From NCBI GenBank assembly GCA_045643885.1, contig JAZRFY010000033.1, forward strand, positions 1 through 59,947: 59,947 bases of DNA. The letters are read 5' to 3'. The notes under the pieces are model-generated. The model searched no databases. It was not told the origin of the DNA and was given only the letters and a program-made list of their open reading frames with translations. Numbering within the stretch: the stretch's first letter is position 1; each line of letters starts with the position of its first letter. This DNA comes from RGIG4608 sp045643885 (GTDB lineage: Bacteria; Bacillota; Clostridia; Oscillospirales; CAG-272). Position numbers and translations under genes: made by a program. Positions 1 to 7,321 of the stretch are shown here, in pieces.

Positions 1-335
1 ATTGTTTCGTCCACCTTTTTAAAGGTGGCTCTCCACGAGTAGTGGCGCGGTGCAGGCTGCGCAAGCCTGCAATACGCCGTTTCTTTTTTGCCAAGCTTTT
101 TTCTTTGAGGCTTTTGTTCCAAAGAAAAAAGCGTTTCAAAGACGAACTAACCTTTGATACCAAGACTTTTTAGCCGCTTTTCTTTGACGAAATAAGCGCA
201 AAGAAAAGCTAACAAAAGAAACGCTGAGCCAAGGGCTACGTGCCCTTGAACCGCGCCACTACGCGTGGGGCGCTCGCTTTTGAAAAAGCGAGGCAAAACA
301 ATCGCGCATAGCGAGTGCGAACACACCGCTAAATC
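1..335. repeat. Intergenic repeat region, no gene supported
   Basis: This stretch holds no convincing gene. Bases 1-45 match the reverse complement of 5976-6020, including the hairpin CCACCTTTTTAAAGGTGG. Further segments pair locally (AAAGAAAA-type arms, and GGGCTACGTGCCC near 233-246). A related but diverged repeat lies at 22737-22950. It looks like a non-coding dispersed repeat of this genome; an apparent reading frame on the minus strand is treated as chance. Confidence 0.5.
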
Positions 336-385
336 CCAATTTATCAACCTATAAAAAATGGAATTGTAAATATTTATCCGCTTTA

Positions 386-414
386 TTGACACAAAAGAGA
401 ATTTGTGCTATAAT
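386..414 (+). promoter_or_regulatory. Sigma-A promoter of the methionine operon
   Basis: TTGACA at 386-391 and TATAAT at 409-414 are separated by exactly 17 bases, with TGTGC directly before the -10 (extended -10). The leader before metY is only about 40 bases, too short for a SAM riboswitch or a methionine T-box. Confidence 0.85.
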
Positions 415-459
415 CTAAACTGGTTAGATATTGATTTTATATAGAAGAGAGGTATCGAA

Positions 460-1734
460 ATGAAAAACAAAAAGCTTGATACTATATGCGTGCAGGGTGC
501 ATACGTGCCCAAGAGTGGCGAGGCAAGAGTTTGTCCTGTCAACAAGAGCACGACCTTTTACTACGAAAAGGCACAGGACATGGCAGACCTTTTCGACCTT
601 AAAACTGAAGGATATTTTTACTCTAGAATAGGTAACCCCACGGTCAACGCATTTGAAGAGAAGCTCTCAATGCTTGACGGAGGCACGGGTGCCATCGCAT
701 GTGCATCGGGCATGAGCGCGACCATGCTTGCCGTTCTCAACGTTTGCAACGCAGGTGATAACATCGTTTCCGCATCGGCAGTTTACGGTGGAACTTACAA
801 CCTTTTCTCAGTAACGTTAAAGAAATACGGCATCGAAACAAGATTTTTTGATCCCGACGACAGTGCCGAGAATATTGAAAAGCTCATCGACGAGCACACA
901 AAGGTGATCTTTGCCGAGACAATTGCAAATCCCACCATCGTGGTGCTTGATTTTGACAAGCTTGCAGGCATTGCAAGAAAGCACGGGGTTCTCTTTATGG
1001 TGGACAACACACTCGTTACTCCCGTTCTTTGCAAGCCCAAGGATTTTGGCGCAAACGTTGTTCTTTATTCATCATCCAAGTATCTTGACGGTCACGCAGT
1101 TGCCCTTGGCGGTGCAGTTGTTGACTGTGGCAACTTCGATTTTGCAGCAAGTGACCGTTATCCCGAGTTCAACACTCCCGACGAGAGCTATCACGGACTT
1201 GTATACTCCACTCTCGGTGGCAAGGCGTTTGGAACGAAGTGCCGTGTTCAGATGATGCGCGACCTCGGTGCGATCATGAGCCCCGAAAACGCGTTCCTTA
1301 CAAATCTCGGTATGGAAACTCTTGCTCTCCGTATGGAAAGACATTCACAAAATGCTGCACGCGTTGCAGAGTATCTTGAAAAGCATCCCAAGATCGAGTG
1401 GGTGAAATACGCGTCCCTTGAGTCAAGCCCCTATCACGCATTTGCGATGAAGTATATGCCAAACGGACAGGGCGGTATGCTCAGCTTCGGCGTTAAGGGA
1501 GGCTCGGACGCAGCTACCGTTGTGATGGAAGGACTTAAGATGATTGCGATCGTAACTCACGTTGCAGACGTTCGCTCCTGCGTTCTTCATCCTGCATCCA
1601 CAACTCACCGTCAGCTTTCAAAGGCGGACCTTGAGGCGATCGGAATTGCAGACAATCTCGTTCGTCTTTCAGTGGGCATTGAAAACGTTGAAGACATCAT
1701 TGCCGATCTTGAAGGCGCACTTTCAAAAATCTAA
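460..1734 (+). CDS. metY: O-acetylhomoserine sulfhydrylase (MetY-type PLP enzyme)
   Basis: A 424-residue cytosolic enzyme of the Cys/Met-metabolism PLP family. It would use O-acetylhomoserine and sulfide to make homocysteine. The Schiff-base lysine is K207 in SSSKYLDGH, and D182 in VDNT contacts the cofactor ring. The length matches MetY (about 420-430) better than cystathionine gamma-synthase (about 380). The start has a GAGAGG ribosome site and a strong promoter upstream. The next gene is homoserine O-acyltransferase, which makes the substrate; this pairing favours MetY over methionine gamma-lyase, which shares the fold. Family assignment is firm; substrate rests on context. Confidence 0.88.
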   Translation: MKNKKLDTICVQGAYVPKSGEARVCPVNKSTTFYYEKAQDMADLFDLKTEGYFYSRIGNPTVNAFEEKLSMLDGGTGAIACASGMSATMLAVLNVCNAGDNIVSASAVYGGTYNLFSVTLKKYGIETRFFDPDDSAENIEKLIDEHTKVIFAETIANPTIVVLDFDKLAGIARKHGVLFMVDNTLVTPVLCKPKDFGANVVLYSSSKYLDGHAVALGGAVVDCGNFDFAASDRYPEFNTPDESYHGLVYSTLGGKAFGTKCRVQMMRDLGAIMSPENAFLTNLGMETLALRMERHSQNAARVAEYLEKHPKIEWVKYASLESSPYHAFAMKYMPNGQGGMLSFGVKGGSDAATVVMEGLKMIAIVTHVADVRSCVLHPASTTHRQLSKADLEAIGIADNLVRLSVGIENVEDIIADLEGALSKI

Positions 1735-1760
1735 TTAAACTCAGATAAGGAAATATAGAA

Positions 1761-2672
1761 ATGCCAATCATCATTCCTCAGGATATGCCTGCGTATTCCA
1801 CGCTTGCATCTGAAAATATATTCGTGATGAACGAGCTTCGAGCAGAAAGACAGGACATTCGTCCTATCGAGATAGCCATTCTCAATCTCATGCCCACCAA
1901 GGTGGAGACCGAGACTCAGCTTATCCGTATGCTTTCAAACTCACCCCTTCAGATAAGGGTCACTCTTCTTTCGACCGAGTCCTATACAGGCACTCACGCG
2001 CCCGAGCATCACCTTGAAAAATTTTATAAGACCTTTAACGAGATAAAGGACCGCCGCTTTGACGGAATGATAATCACGGGTGCTCCCGTTGAGACGATCC
2101 CGTTTGAGGAGGTCAAGTATTGGGAAGAGCTTACTAATATCATGGATTTTGCTCGCACCAACGTGCAAAGCACGGTGTTCATCTGTTGGGGAGCACAGGC
2201 GGCTCTTCATTACTACTACGGACTTGAAAAGACCGAGCTTGATAAGAAGGTGTTTGGTATTTTCCCTCACGAAAAGGTTATGAGATACGATCCACTCCTT
2301 AAGGGAACGGATAAGTATATCAACATTCCTCACTCCCGTCACACAGAGATAAGTGAGCTTGAGATCGCCAAGATCGACGAGCTTGTTACTCTTGCGAGAA
2401 GTGACGAGGTCGGAGCGTCTATTTTGCGCTCCCGTGACGGACGTCAGATCTACTTTATGGGACATCTTGAATACAGCAAGGACACTCTTAAAACCGAGTA
2501 TCTTCGCGACGTGGCAAAGGGACTTCCCATCGATCCACCGAAGAATTATTTCGTTGACGAAACGATGAACGAGATAAATCCCAATTGGTATTCGACTACG
2601 TCACTCATCTATTCAAATTGGCTTAACTACTACGTTTATCAGGTGACTCCTTATAATATTTCGTTGATATAG
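1761..2672 (+). CDS. metAA: Homoserine O-acetyltransferase (MetA family)
   Basis: A 303-residue MetA/HTS-family enzyme that acylates L-homoserine, the first committed step to methionine. Catalytic C142 sits in FICWGAQ, and H235 and E237 in GHLEYS, as in the family's Cys-His-Glu centre. Residue 111 is glutamate (GAPVE). In this family Glu111 is associated with acetyl-CoA and Gly111 with succinyl-CoA, so acetyl transfer is predicted despite the common annotation as succinyltransferase. It follows metY by 26 bases in one operon and ends before a terminator. The two genes together give homoserine to homocysteine via O-acetylhomoserine. Confidence 0.9.
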   Translation: MPIIIPQDMPAYSTLASENIFVMNELRAERQDIRPIEIAILNLMPTKVETETQLIRMLSNSPLQIRVTLLSTESYTGTHAPEHHLEKFYKTFNEIKDRRFDGMIITGAPVETIPFEEVKYWEELTNIMDFARTNVQSTVFICWGAQAALHYYYGLEKTELDKKVFGIFPHEKVMRYDPLLKGTDKYINIPHSRHTEISELEIAKIDELVTLARSDEVGASILRSRDGRQIYFMGHLEYSKDTLKTEYLRDVAKGLPIDPPKNYFVDETMNEINPNWYSTTSLIYSNWLNYYVYQVTPYNISLI

Positions 2673-2695
2673 TAAAGCGCGAAAACAAATAATAA

Positions 2696-2735
2696 GCCCC
2701 GACAGATTGTATAAAAGTCTGTCGGGGTTGATTTA
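2696..2735 (+). terminator. Intrinsic terminator of metY-metAA
   Basis: The arms CCCCGACAGA and TCTGTCGGGG form a stable hairpin, followed by a T-rich tract (TTGATTTATT). The remaining bases up to 2822 show nothing else. Confidence 0.75.
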
Positions 2736-2822
2736 TTCTGTTCGGTAAATTCTTATTTATCGTTCTGTTTTATCCCAAGTTTCGCATTTATATTACAAAG
2801 GCATCGGGCAAAGCACATACAC

Positions 2823-3365
2823 CTATTCTTCCGTCTTCAAATGCTTGTAGTACCAACGCATTGGGTTTTCGTAGATGTATTTTGCTCTTGTTTCATAATC
2901 CTCACGATCACGAATAATATGCTCTATATATCCGCGTTGAAATATGTTGTTTCCAATTTCTTTGTTGCAAAACCGTTTGAACGTAGAAACAATATGTGGT
3001 AACATTTCGTTGGTAGGGGTCGGCGCCCTCGACGACCCGTCCTTGTGTGATGCATATTCGTCGGGATAAAGAAAGATAATTACGTGTATGTGGTCAGGCA
3101 TAACCACGTATCGGTCAATTTTTACACCGGGTATGTTTTCGCTTGATAATAAATATTTTTCGGTGATTTTACCAATTTCCGTTAATTGTATTTGTGGTGT
3201 TAACGGGTCGTCGAAGCCGCCGACCCCTACCGGTTTGATAATATCCGAAAGTATCCTTTTTCTGTCTTTGATACATATCGTAACAAAATATGCACCTGTG
3301 GAGCTGTAATCATAATTTTTTAGCCTTGTTGATTTTCTTTTAGGCAATTCTTTTTCCTTATCCAT
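2823..3365 (-). CDS. REP-associated tyrosine transposase (RAYT), copy 1
   Basis: A Y1/HUH-like single-strand DNA transposase of the RAYT family, about 180 residues from ATG at 3365. An upstream in-frame extension to 3410 runs through a hairpin and is unlikely to be translated. Visible motifs are TGAYFVTIC near the N-terminus, the HUH motif MPDHIHVII, and the C-terminal block RGYIEHIIRDREDYE then KYIYENPMRW typical of RAYTs, including the candidate catalytic tyrosine. Two copies of the genome's own REP element lie inside the frame (3013-3039 and 3204-3230), encoding GSSRAPTPT and VGVGGFDDP. The ribosome site is weak (GGGTG). By analogy with known RAYTs it would bind and move REP hairpins with a GTAG foot. 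The first 101 bp of the unit are identical to copy 2 at 12.8 kb, but the rest is well diverged. Confidence 0.85.
   Translation of the reverse strand: MDKEKELPKRKSTRLKNYDYSSTGAYFVTICIKDRKRILSDIIKPVGVGGFDDPLTPQIQLTEIGKITEKYLLSSENIPGVKIDRYVVMPDHIHVIIFLYPDEYASHKDGSSRAPTPTNEMLPHIVSTFKRFCNKEIGNNIFQRGYIEHIIRDREDYETRAKYIYENPMRWYYKHLKTEE
3013..3039 (+). repeat. REP (type B) embedded in RAYT copy 1, site 2
   Basis: A 27-bp element beginning GTAGGGGTCGGCG and ending CGACGACCCG lies inside the coding region on the strand opposite to translation. The stem arms are GGGTCG and CGACCC. It matches the other internal copy at 25 of 27 positions in inverted orientation. Confidence 0.85.
3204..3230 (-). repeat. 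REP (type B) embedded in RAYT copy 1, site 1
   Basis: On the coding strand this 27-bp element begins GTAGGGGTCGGCGGC and ends CGACGACCCG, and is read in frame as VGVGGFDDP. It lies in the loop after the RKRILSDII strand, the same position as in RAYT copy 2. Confidence 0.85.
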
Positions 3366-3395
3366 TTTCATCACCCATCTCATCATAACACAAAT

Positions 3396-3421
3396 CGGCA
3401 GAGAAAACAAGTTCTCTGCCG
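3396..3421 (-). repeat. Hairpin at the 5' end of RAYT copy 1
   Basis: Perfect 10-bp arms, CGGCAGAGAA and TTCTCTGCCG, around a 6-base loop, just upstream of the RAYT start. The same 26 bp precede RAYT copy 2 (12766-12791). It could be a transposon end, an autoregulatory operator or a translation-control hairpin; the sequence does not decide. Confidence 0.7.
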
Positions 3422-3491
3422 AAACTTTGTGATTGCAAATCCTCCGTTAAGAAAAACAGAGAAAAGACTCACGGTTATTATTTTTTTAGGA

Positions 3492-3878
3492 TTATTCCTT
3501 AACTATGTCGTATCTTACGCCACCGATCTTGATGTACTTAACGCCGTTTTCTTCACCTTCAGCATAGGAAGAAGCCTGTCTCTCTTCACCCTCGAATTCA
3601 AGCACGATGATGAGATTTTCAGGATTTTTGGGATCTTCAGTAATCTCGTACTTACCTTCAGTAACTACTGTTTCGGGATCGCCAAAGAGCACTTCTGAAA
3701 CTGTTGTTCTTGTAACTGTACCGAAAAGGCCGAATTCATAGGTTACCTTGCCGGAGAAAACGATAGCATCCATCTCAGCAGAGTACTTGCCTGTGAGGAT
3801 CTTTCCACAAGAGCAAAGGGAAACTGCAAGCATGCAAACGATCAAAAGTACTGACAAAATTCTTGTTGCTTTTTTCAT
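3492..3878 (-). CDS. Predicted lipoprotein, function unknown
   Basis: A 128-residue protein with a Lys-rich N-terminus, a hydrophobic stretch and a lipobox VSLCSC, so it should be lipidated and anchored outside the membrane. The mature part is a small beta-rich domain (TGKYSAEMD, KVTYEFGLF, VTEGKYEITED, VKYIKIGGVRYDI) like many short Clostridia lipoproteins with a lipocalin-like pattern. An AAGGAG site precedes the ATG and there is a clear promoter upstream. No specific family is recognised. Confidence 0.75.
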   Translation of the reverse strand: MKKATRILSVLLIVCMLAVSLCSCGKILTGKYSAEMDAIVFSGKVTYEFGLFGTVTRTTVSEVLFGDPETVVTEGKYEITEDPKNPENLIIVLEFEGEERQASSYAEGEENGVKYIKIGGVRYDIVKE

Positions 3879-3928
3879 AATTAGTTCTCCTTTTATTTTG
3901 ATTAGAGGTCATTGCTCTCTATGGTTAA

Positions 3929-3957
3929 AGTATATCAAATAATTTCCAAATTGTCAA
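3929..3957 (-). promoter_or_regulatory. Promoter of the lipoprotein gene
   Basis: On the minus strand, TTGACA and TATACT are separated by 17 bases. Confidence 0.8.
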
Positions 3958-4026
3958 CGGAAGAATTTACTTTTTTGCAAATTTACAAGAAAATAATTTT
4001 AATCGATAATTTATATAATAAAGTTA

Positions 4027-4055
4027 TAGACAAAAGGGATAAACTATGATATAAT
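4027..4055 (+). promoter_or_regulatory. Promoter of sufC-sufB
   Basis: TAGACA at 4027-4032, a 17-base spacer ending in TATGA, and TATAAT at 4050-4055. The start codon is 77 bases downstream of the -10, and the 4061-4078 palindrome lies at the expected transcription start. Confidence 0.75.
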
Positions 4056-4060
4056 ATACT

Positions 4061-4078
4061 GTCAAAGTGTAATTTGAC
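4061..4078. promoter_or_regulatory. Candidate operator in the sufCB leader
   Basis: A perfect inverted repeat, GTCAAA-6-TTTGAC, begins 6 bases after the -10. A repressor bound here would block initiation. Fe-S assembly operons are often iron- or cluster-controlled, but no regulator gene lies nearby and the motif is not one I recognise. Confidence 0.45.
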
Positions 4079-4131
4079 CAAAACAGGTAACAATTTACTT
4101 ATATACACAGTAATTCAAGAAAGGAGCAGCT

Positions 4132-4857
4132 ATGCTTGAGCTTAAAAACGTGTCCTACGTTGTCAAGGATGAAAACGGTCAGGACAAGCAGATAATCAAA
4201 GACATCAGTCTTAAAATAGACGAGCGCTTTGTGGCTATCACAGGTCCCAACGGTGGCGGCAAGTCAACACTTGCAAAGATCATTGCGGGAATCTATCAGC
4301 CCACGAGCGGTCAGATACTTTTTGACGGTGAGGATATCACGAATACATCCATCACCGACAGAGCAAAGAAGGGCATTAGCTTTGCATTCCAGCAGCCCGT
4401 CAGATTCAAGGGACTTACAGTCAAGGACCTTATTACGTTGGCAGCTGGAAAGCCCATCAGTGTAACGGAGGCGTGCAACTATCTTTCAGAGGTAGGACTT
4501 TGTGCGCGCGACTATATCAACCGCGAGGTAAATGCATCTCTTTCGGGTGGTGAGCTTAAGAGAATTGAGATCGCGCTCATTATTGCGCGTTCAACAAAGC
4601 TTTCCGTCTTCGACGAGCCCGAGGCAGGCATCGACCTTTGGAGCTTTAACAATCTTATCAAGGTGTTTGAAAGAATGCACGAAAAGACACACGGCTCCAT
4701 ACTTATCATCTCCCACCAGGAGAGAATCCTCAATATTGCAGACAGAATCATCGTTGTTGCCGACGGTGAGATTCGCGAGAGTGGAACCAAGGACGAGATC
4801 ATGCCCCAGGTTTTAGGATCGGGAGCTCCTTGCTCGGTTCTCACCGATAACATATAA
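4132..4857 (+). CDS. sufC: SufC-type ABC ATPase for Fe-S cluster assembly
   Basis: A 241-residue cytosolic ABC ATPase without membrane segments. Walker A is GPNGGGKST (38-46), the Q-loop lies in AFQQPV, the signature is LSGGE (137-141), Walker B is LSVFDEPEAGID (157-168) and the switch histidine is H195 in ISHQ. The divergent DEPEAG box is typical of SufC. It starts behind AGGAG and is followed after 12 bases by the SufB/D-like scaffold. Together they form a two-gene system without sufS, sufU, sufD or sufA at the locus, so cysteine desulfurase must be encoded elsewhere. Confidence 0.9.
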   Translation: MLELKNVSYVVKDENGQDKQIIKDISLKIDERFVAITGPNGGGKSTLAKIIAGIYQPTSGQILFDGEDITNTSITDRAKKGISFAFQQPVRFKGLTVKDLITLAAGKPISVTEACNYLSEVGLCARDYINREVNASLSGGELKRIEIALIIARSTKLSVFDEPEAGIDLWSFNNLIKVFERMHEKTHGSILIISHQERILNIADRIIVVADGEIRESGTKDEIMPQVLGSGAPCSVLTDNI

Positions 4858-4869
4858 GGAGGTTTTATT

Positions 4870-5787
4870 ATGGATCAGATCAAAAAGAACCTTCTTATGC
4901 AGGTTGCCGACCTTCACACAGTTCCCGAAGGCGCATACAACATCCGTGAAAACGGTGCTGCAGCAGGCAGAAAGACAACTGCGAACATCGACATCGTTTC
5001 AAAGACGGACAAGCCCGGCATTGACATCATCGTCAAGGAGGGCACAAAGAACGAGAGCATCCACATTCCCGTGATCATCAGTGAAAGCGGACTTAAGGAT
5101 ATGGTCTATAACGATTTCTATATCGGAGAGGGCGCAGACGTTACCATCATTGCAGGATGTGGCATCCACAACTGTGGTGACCAGGATTCAGCCCACGACG
5201 GTATCCATACCTTCCACGTAGGTAAGGACGCACGCGTAAGATACGTTGAGCGTCACTACGGTGAGGAAGAGGGAACGGGTGAAAACATCATGAATCCCAC
5301 GACCGTGATCGAAATTGACGAGGGTGGCTATCTTGAGATGGAAACAACACAGATCAAGGGCATCGACTCGACCATAAGAAACACAAATGCCGTTTTAGGC
5401 AAGGGAGCAACTCTCATCGTTAAGGAAAAGATCATGACACACGGAAAGCAGCATGCAGAGACCGTGTTCAACGTGGATCTTAACGGAGAAGGCTCAAGCA
5501 CTAACGTTATTTCGCGTTCAGTTGCGAAGGACGATTCAACGCAGACCTTCTTGTCCAAGATCAACGGAAACAGTGAGTGCTACGGTCACACCGAGTGCGA
5601 TGCGATCATTATGGATAACGCGTCCGTTCGTGCAATTCCCGAGATTACGGCAAACGATATAAACGCAAGTCTTATACACGAGGCAGCAATCGGCAAGATC
5701 GCAGGTGAGCAGATAATCAAGCTTATGACCTTGGGACTTACCGAGCAAGAGGCTGAGGAGCAGATCGTCAACGGATTTTTGAAATAA
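4870..5787 (+). CDS. sufB: SufB/SufD-family Fe-S scaffold protein (short form)
   Basis: A 305-residue protein of the SufBD family, much shorter than classical SufB (about 465-480). It keeps the beta-helix core and the C-terminal block with SECYGHTECDAIIMD, IHEAAIGKI and a final LTEQEAEEQIVNGFL helix, which is the SufC-binding region. It would form a SufC2-SufB2-type complex that builds clusters in the cytosol. Cysteines that could carry a cluster are in AGCGIHNCGD and ECYGHTEC. The short form and sufC-first order match the reduced two-component SufCB described in anaerobes. An AGGAGG site precedes the ATG. Confidence 0.85.
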   Translation: MDQIKKNLLMQVADLHTVPEGAYNIRENGAAAGRKTTANIDIVSKTDKPGIDIIVKEGTKNESIHIPVIISESGLKDMVYNDFYIGEGADVTIIAGCGIHNCGDQDSAHDGIHTFHVGKDARVRYVERHYGEEEGTGENIMNPTTVIEIDEGGYLEMETTQIKGIDSTIRNTNAVLGKGATLIVKEKIMTHGKQHAETVFNVDLNGEGSSTNVISRSVAKDDSTQTFLSKINGNSECYGHTECDAIIMDNASVRAIPEITANDINASLIHEAAIGKIAGEQIIKLMTLGLTEQEAEEQIVNGFLK

Positions 5788-5805
5788 GGGCTTGCAGGAG
5801 CAAAG

Positions 5806-6045
5806 CGTCGGCACAAAGAAAGTGCGAACAAGGTGGACAAAGGTAAAGCAGTTATATGGATTGTGGCACTGTCGTCAGATACCAAGATTCCAATATCGCT
5901 TTTTCTTTTGAAGAAGTAGCCCCAAAAGAAAAAGCTTTGCCAAAAGAAAATGGGCGAATGCGCTCACGCCGCGCGGCGCCACTGCTCGTGGAGAGCCACC
6001 TTTAAAAAGGTGGACGAAACGTCGGCACAAAGAAAGTGCGAACAA
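5806..6045. repeat. Repeat-filled spacer with 26-bp direct repeats
   Basis: The 295 bases between sufB and pfp hold no gene. A 26-bp sequence starting CGTCGGCACAAAGAAAG occurs at 5806-5831 and 6020-6045 and flanks a block that includes a reverse copy of the window's first 45 bases. A promoter for pfp is not evident. Confidence 0.6.
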
Positions 6046-6082
6046 AAATAAAATCAAATTATTATGTGAAAGGTGAATTATT

Positions 6083-7321
6083 ATGTCAAAGCTTATCGGT
6101 AATGCAATAGTCGGTCAAAGTGGTGGCCCCACCGCTGCTATCAATGCCACCTTGGCAGGTGTTATCCGTGGCGTCCTCGAAAACGTTCACGATGGCTCTA
6201 TTCCCACCCTCTACGGTATGAAAAACGGTGTTGAGGGCTTGCTTTGTGAAAATATCGTTAACCTTTCACAAATCTTTTCGGATACAAAAAAGATCGATAT
6301 CCTTGAGCAGACTCCTGCCGCTGCACTCGGCTCTTGCCGTAAAAAGCTCCCCAAAATCGAGGAGGGCAGAGAGGTCTATGAAAGGCTTATCGAAATATTC
6401 AAAAAATACGATATCAGATATTTCTTCTATATCGGTGGAAACGACTCCATGGACACCGTTGCCAAGCTTTCCGAATACACAAGGAGCTGCGACTATGAAA
6501 TGAGAGTTATCGGTGTTCCAAAGACCATTGACAACGACCTTGTCGGTACTGACCACACTCCCGGCTTTGCTTCGGCTGCAAAGTACATTGCAACAACTAT
6601 GGCAGAGATCATTCGCGACTGTGCCGTTTACACCACGAGGGCAGTTACCGTTGTTGAGATCATGGGACGCGATGCAGGCTGGCTCACTGCCTCTGCAGGT
6701 ATCGGAAAGGCATTTTCCTCGGAGGTACCTGACCTTATCTACCTTCCCGAAAGAGCCTTTAATAAGGAAGAATTCTTTGAAGACCTTAGGATAGCTCTAA
6801 AAAAGCATCCCAACGTTGTGGTTGCCGTTTCAGAGGGCATAAGATTTGCCGACGGAACCTATGTGTGCGAGGGCTTTGGCATCGCATCCACCGACGTTTT
6901 CGGTCACAAGCAGCTCTCGGGTACGGGTAAGGCACTTGAGGTGGCTATCAAGAATGAGTTTGGCTGCAAGGTTCGTTCGATCGAGTTGAATCTTCCTCAA
7001 AGATGTGCTTCCCACCTTGCTTCAAGGGTGGATATTGAAGAGTCCGTTTCGGTTGGACGCGCTGCTGTCAAGGCGGCAAGTGAGGGAATTACGCGTCAGA
7101 TGATGACCATCGAACGCGTGTCAACAACACCTTACGCTGTTGAGATCTCCCATCGCGACGTCAGTGAGATCGCAAACAAGGTAAAGCACGTTCCAAGTGA
7201 ATTTATCAACGAGAGAGGGAACTCGGTAACCGAGGAGTGTGCGCGTTATCTCTTGCCACTTATCCAGGGTGAGATCGACGTGAAGTACGAAAACGGGATC
7301 CCCAAGCACGTTATTATATGA
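6083..7321 (+). CDS. pfp: PPi-dependent 6-phosphofructokinase
   Basis: A 412-residue phosphofructokinase-family enzyme interconverting fructose 6-phosphate and fructose 1,6-bisphosphate in glycolysis. GQSGGPTAAIN (11-21) starts the nucleotide/PPi site. The substrate motif is PKTIDND (146-152) with K147, typical of the PPi-using group, and MGRDAGWL follows. The position that is GGDGS in ATP enzymes and GGDD in many PPi enzymes reads GGND (118-121) here, so the donor call is likely but not certain. The gene overlaps the next one by 4 bases (ATGA), indicating translational coupling. Confidence 0.85.
   Translation: MSKLIGNAIVGQSGGPTAAINATLAGVIRGVLENVHDGSIPTLYGMKNGVEGLLCENIVNLSQIFSDTKKIDILEQTPAAALGSCRKKLPKIEEGREVYERLIEIFKKYDIRYFFYIGGNDSMDTVAKLSEYTRSCDYEMRVIGVPKTIDNDLVGTDHTPGFASAAKYIATTMAEIIRDCAVYTTRAVTVVEIMGRDAGWLTASAGIGKAFSSEVPDLIYLPERAFNKEEFFEDLRIALKKHPNVVVAVSEGIRFADGTYVCEGFGIASTDVFGHKQLSGTGKALEVAIKNEFGCKVRSIELNLPQRCASHLASRVDIEESVSVGRAAVKAASEGITRQMMTIERVSTTPYAVEISHRDVSEIANKVKHVPSEFINERGNSVTEECARYLLPLIQGEIDVKYENGIPKHVII

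Noticed and set aside
147..392. Apparent 81-codon frame on the minus strand
   Set aside because: It lies in the dispersed repeat, overlaps the metY promoter and has no ribosome site or family features.
392..459. SAM riboswitch or methionine T-box before metY
   Set aside because: The leader is about 40 bases long and shows no conserved riboswitch blocks.
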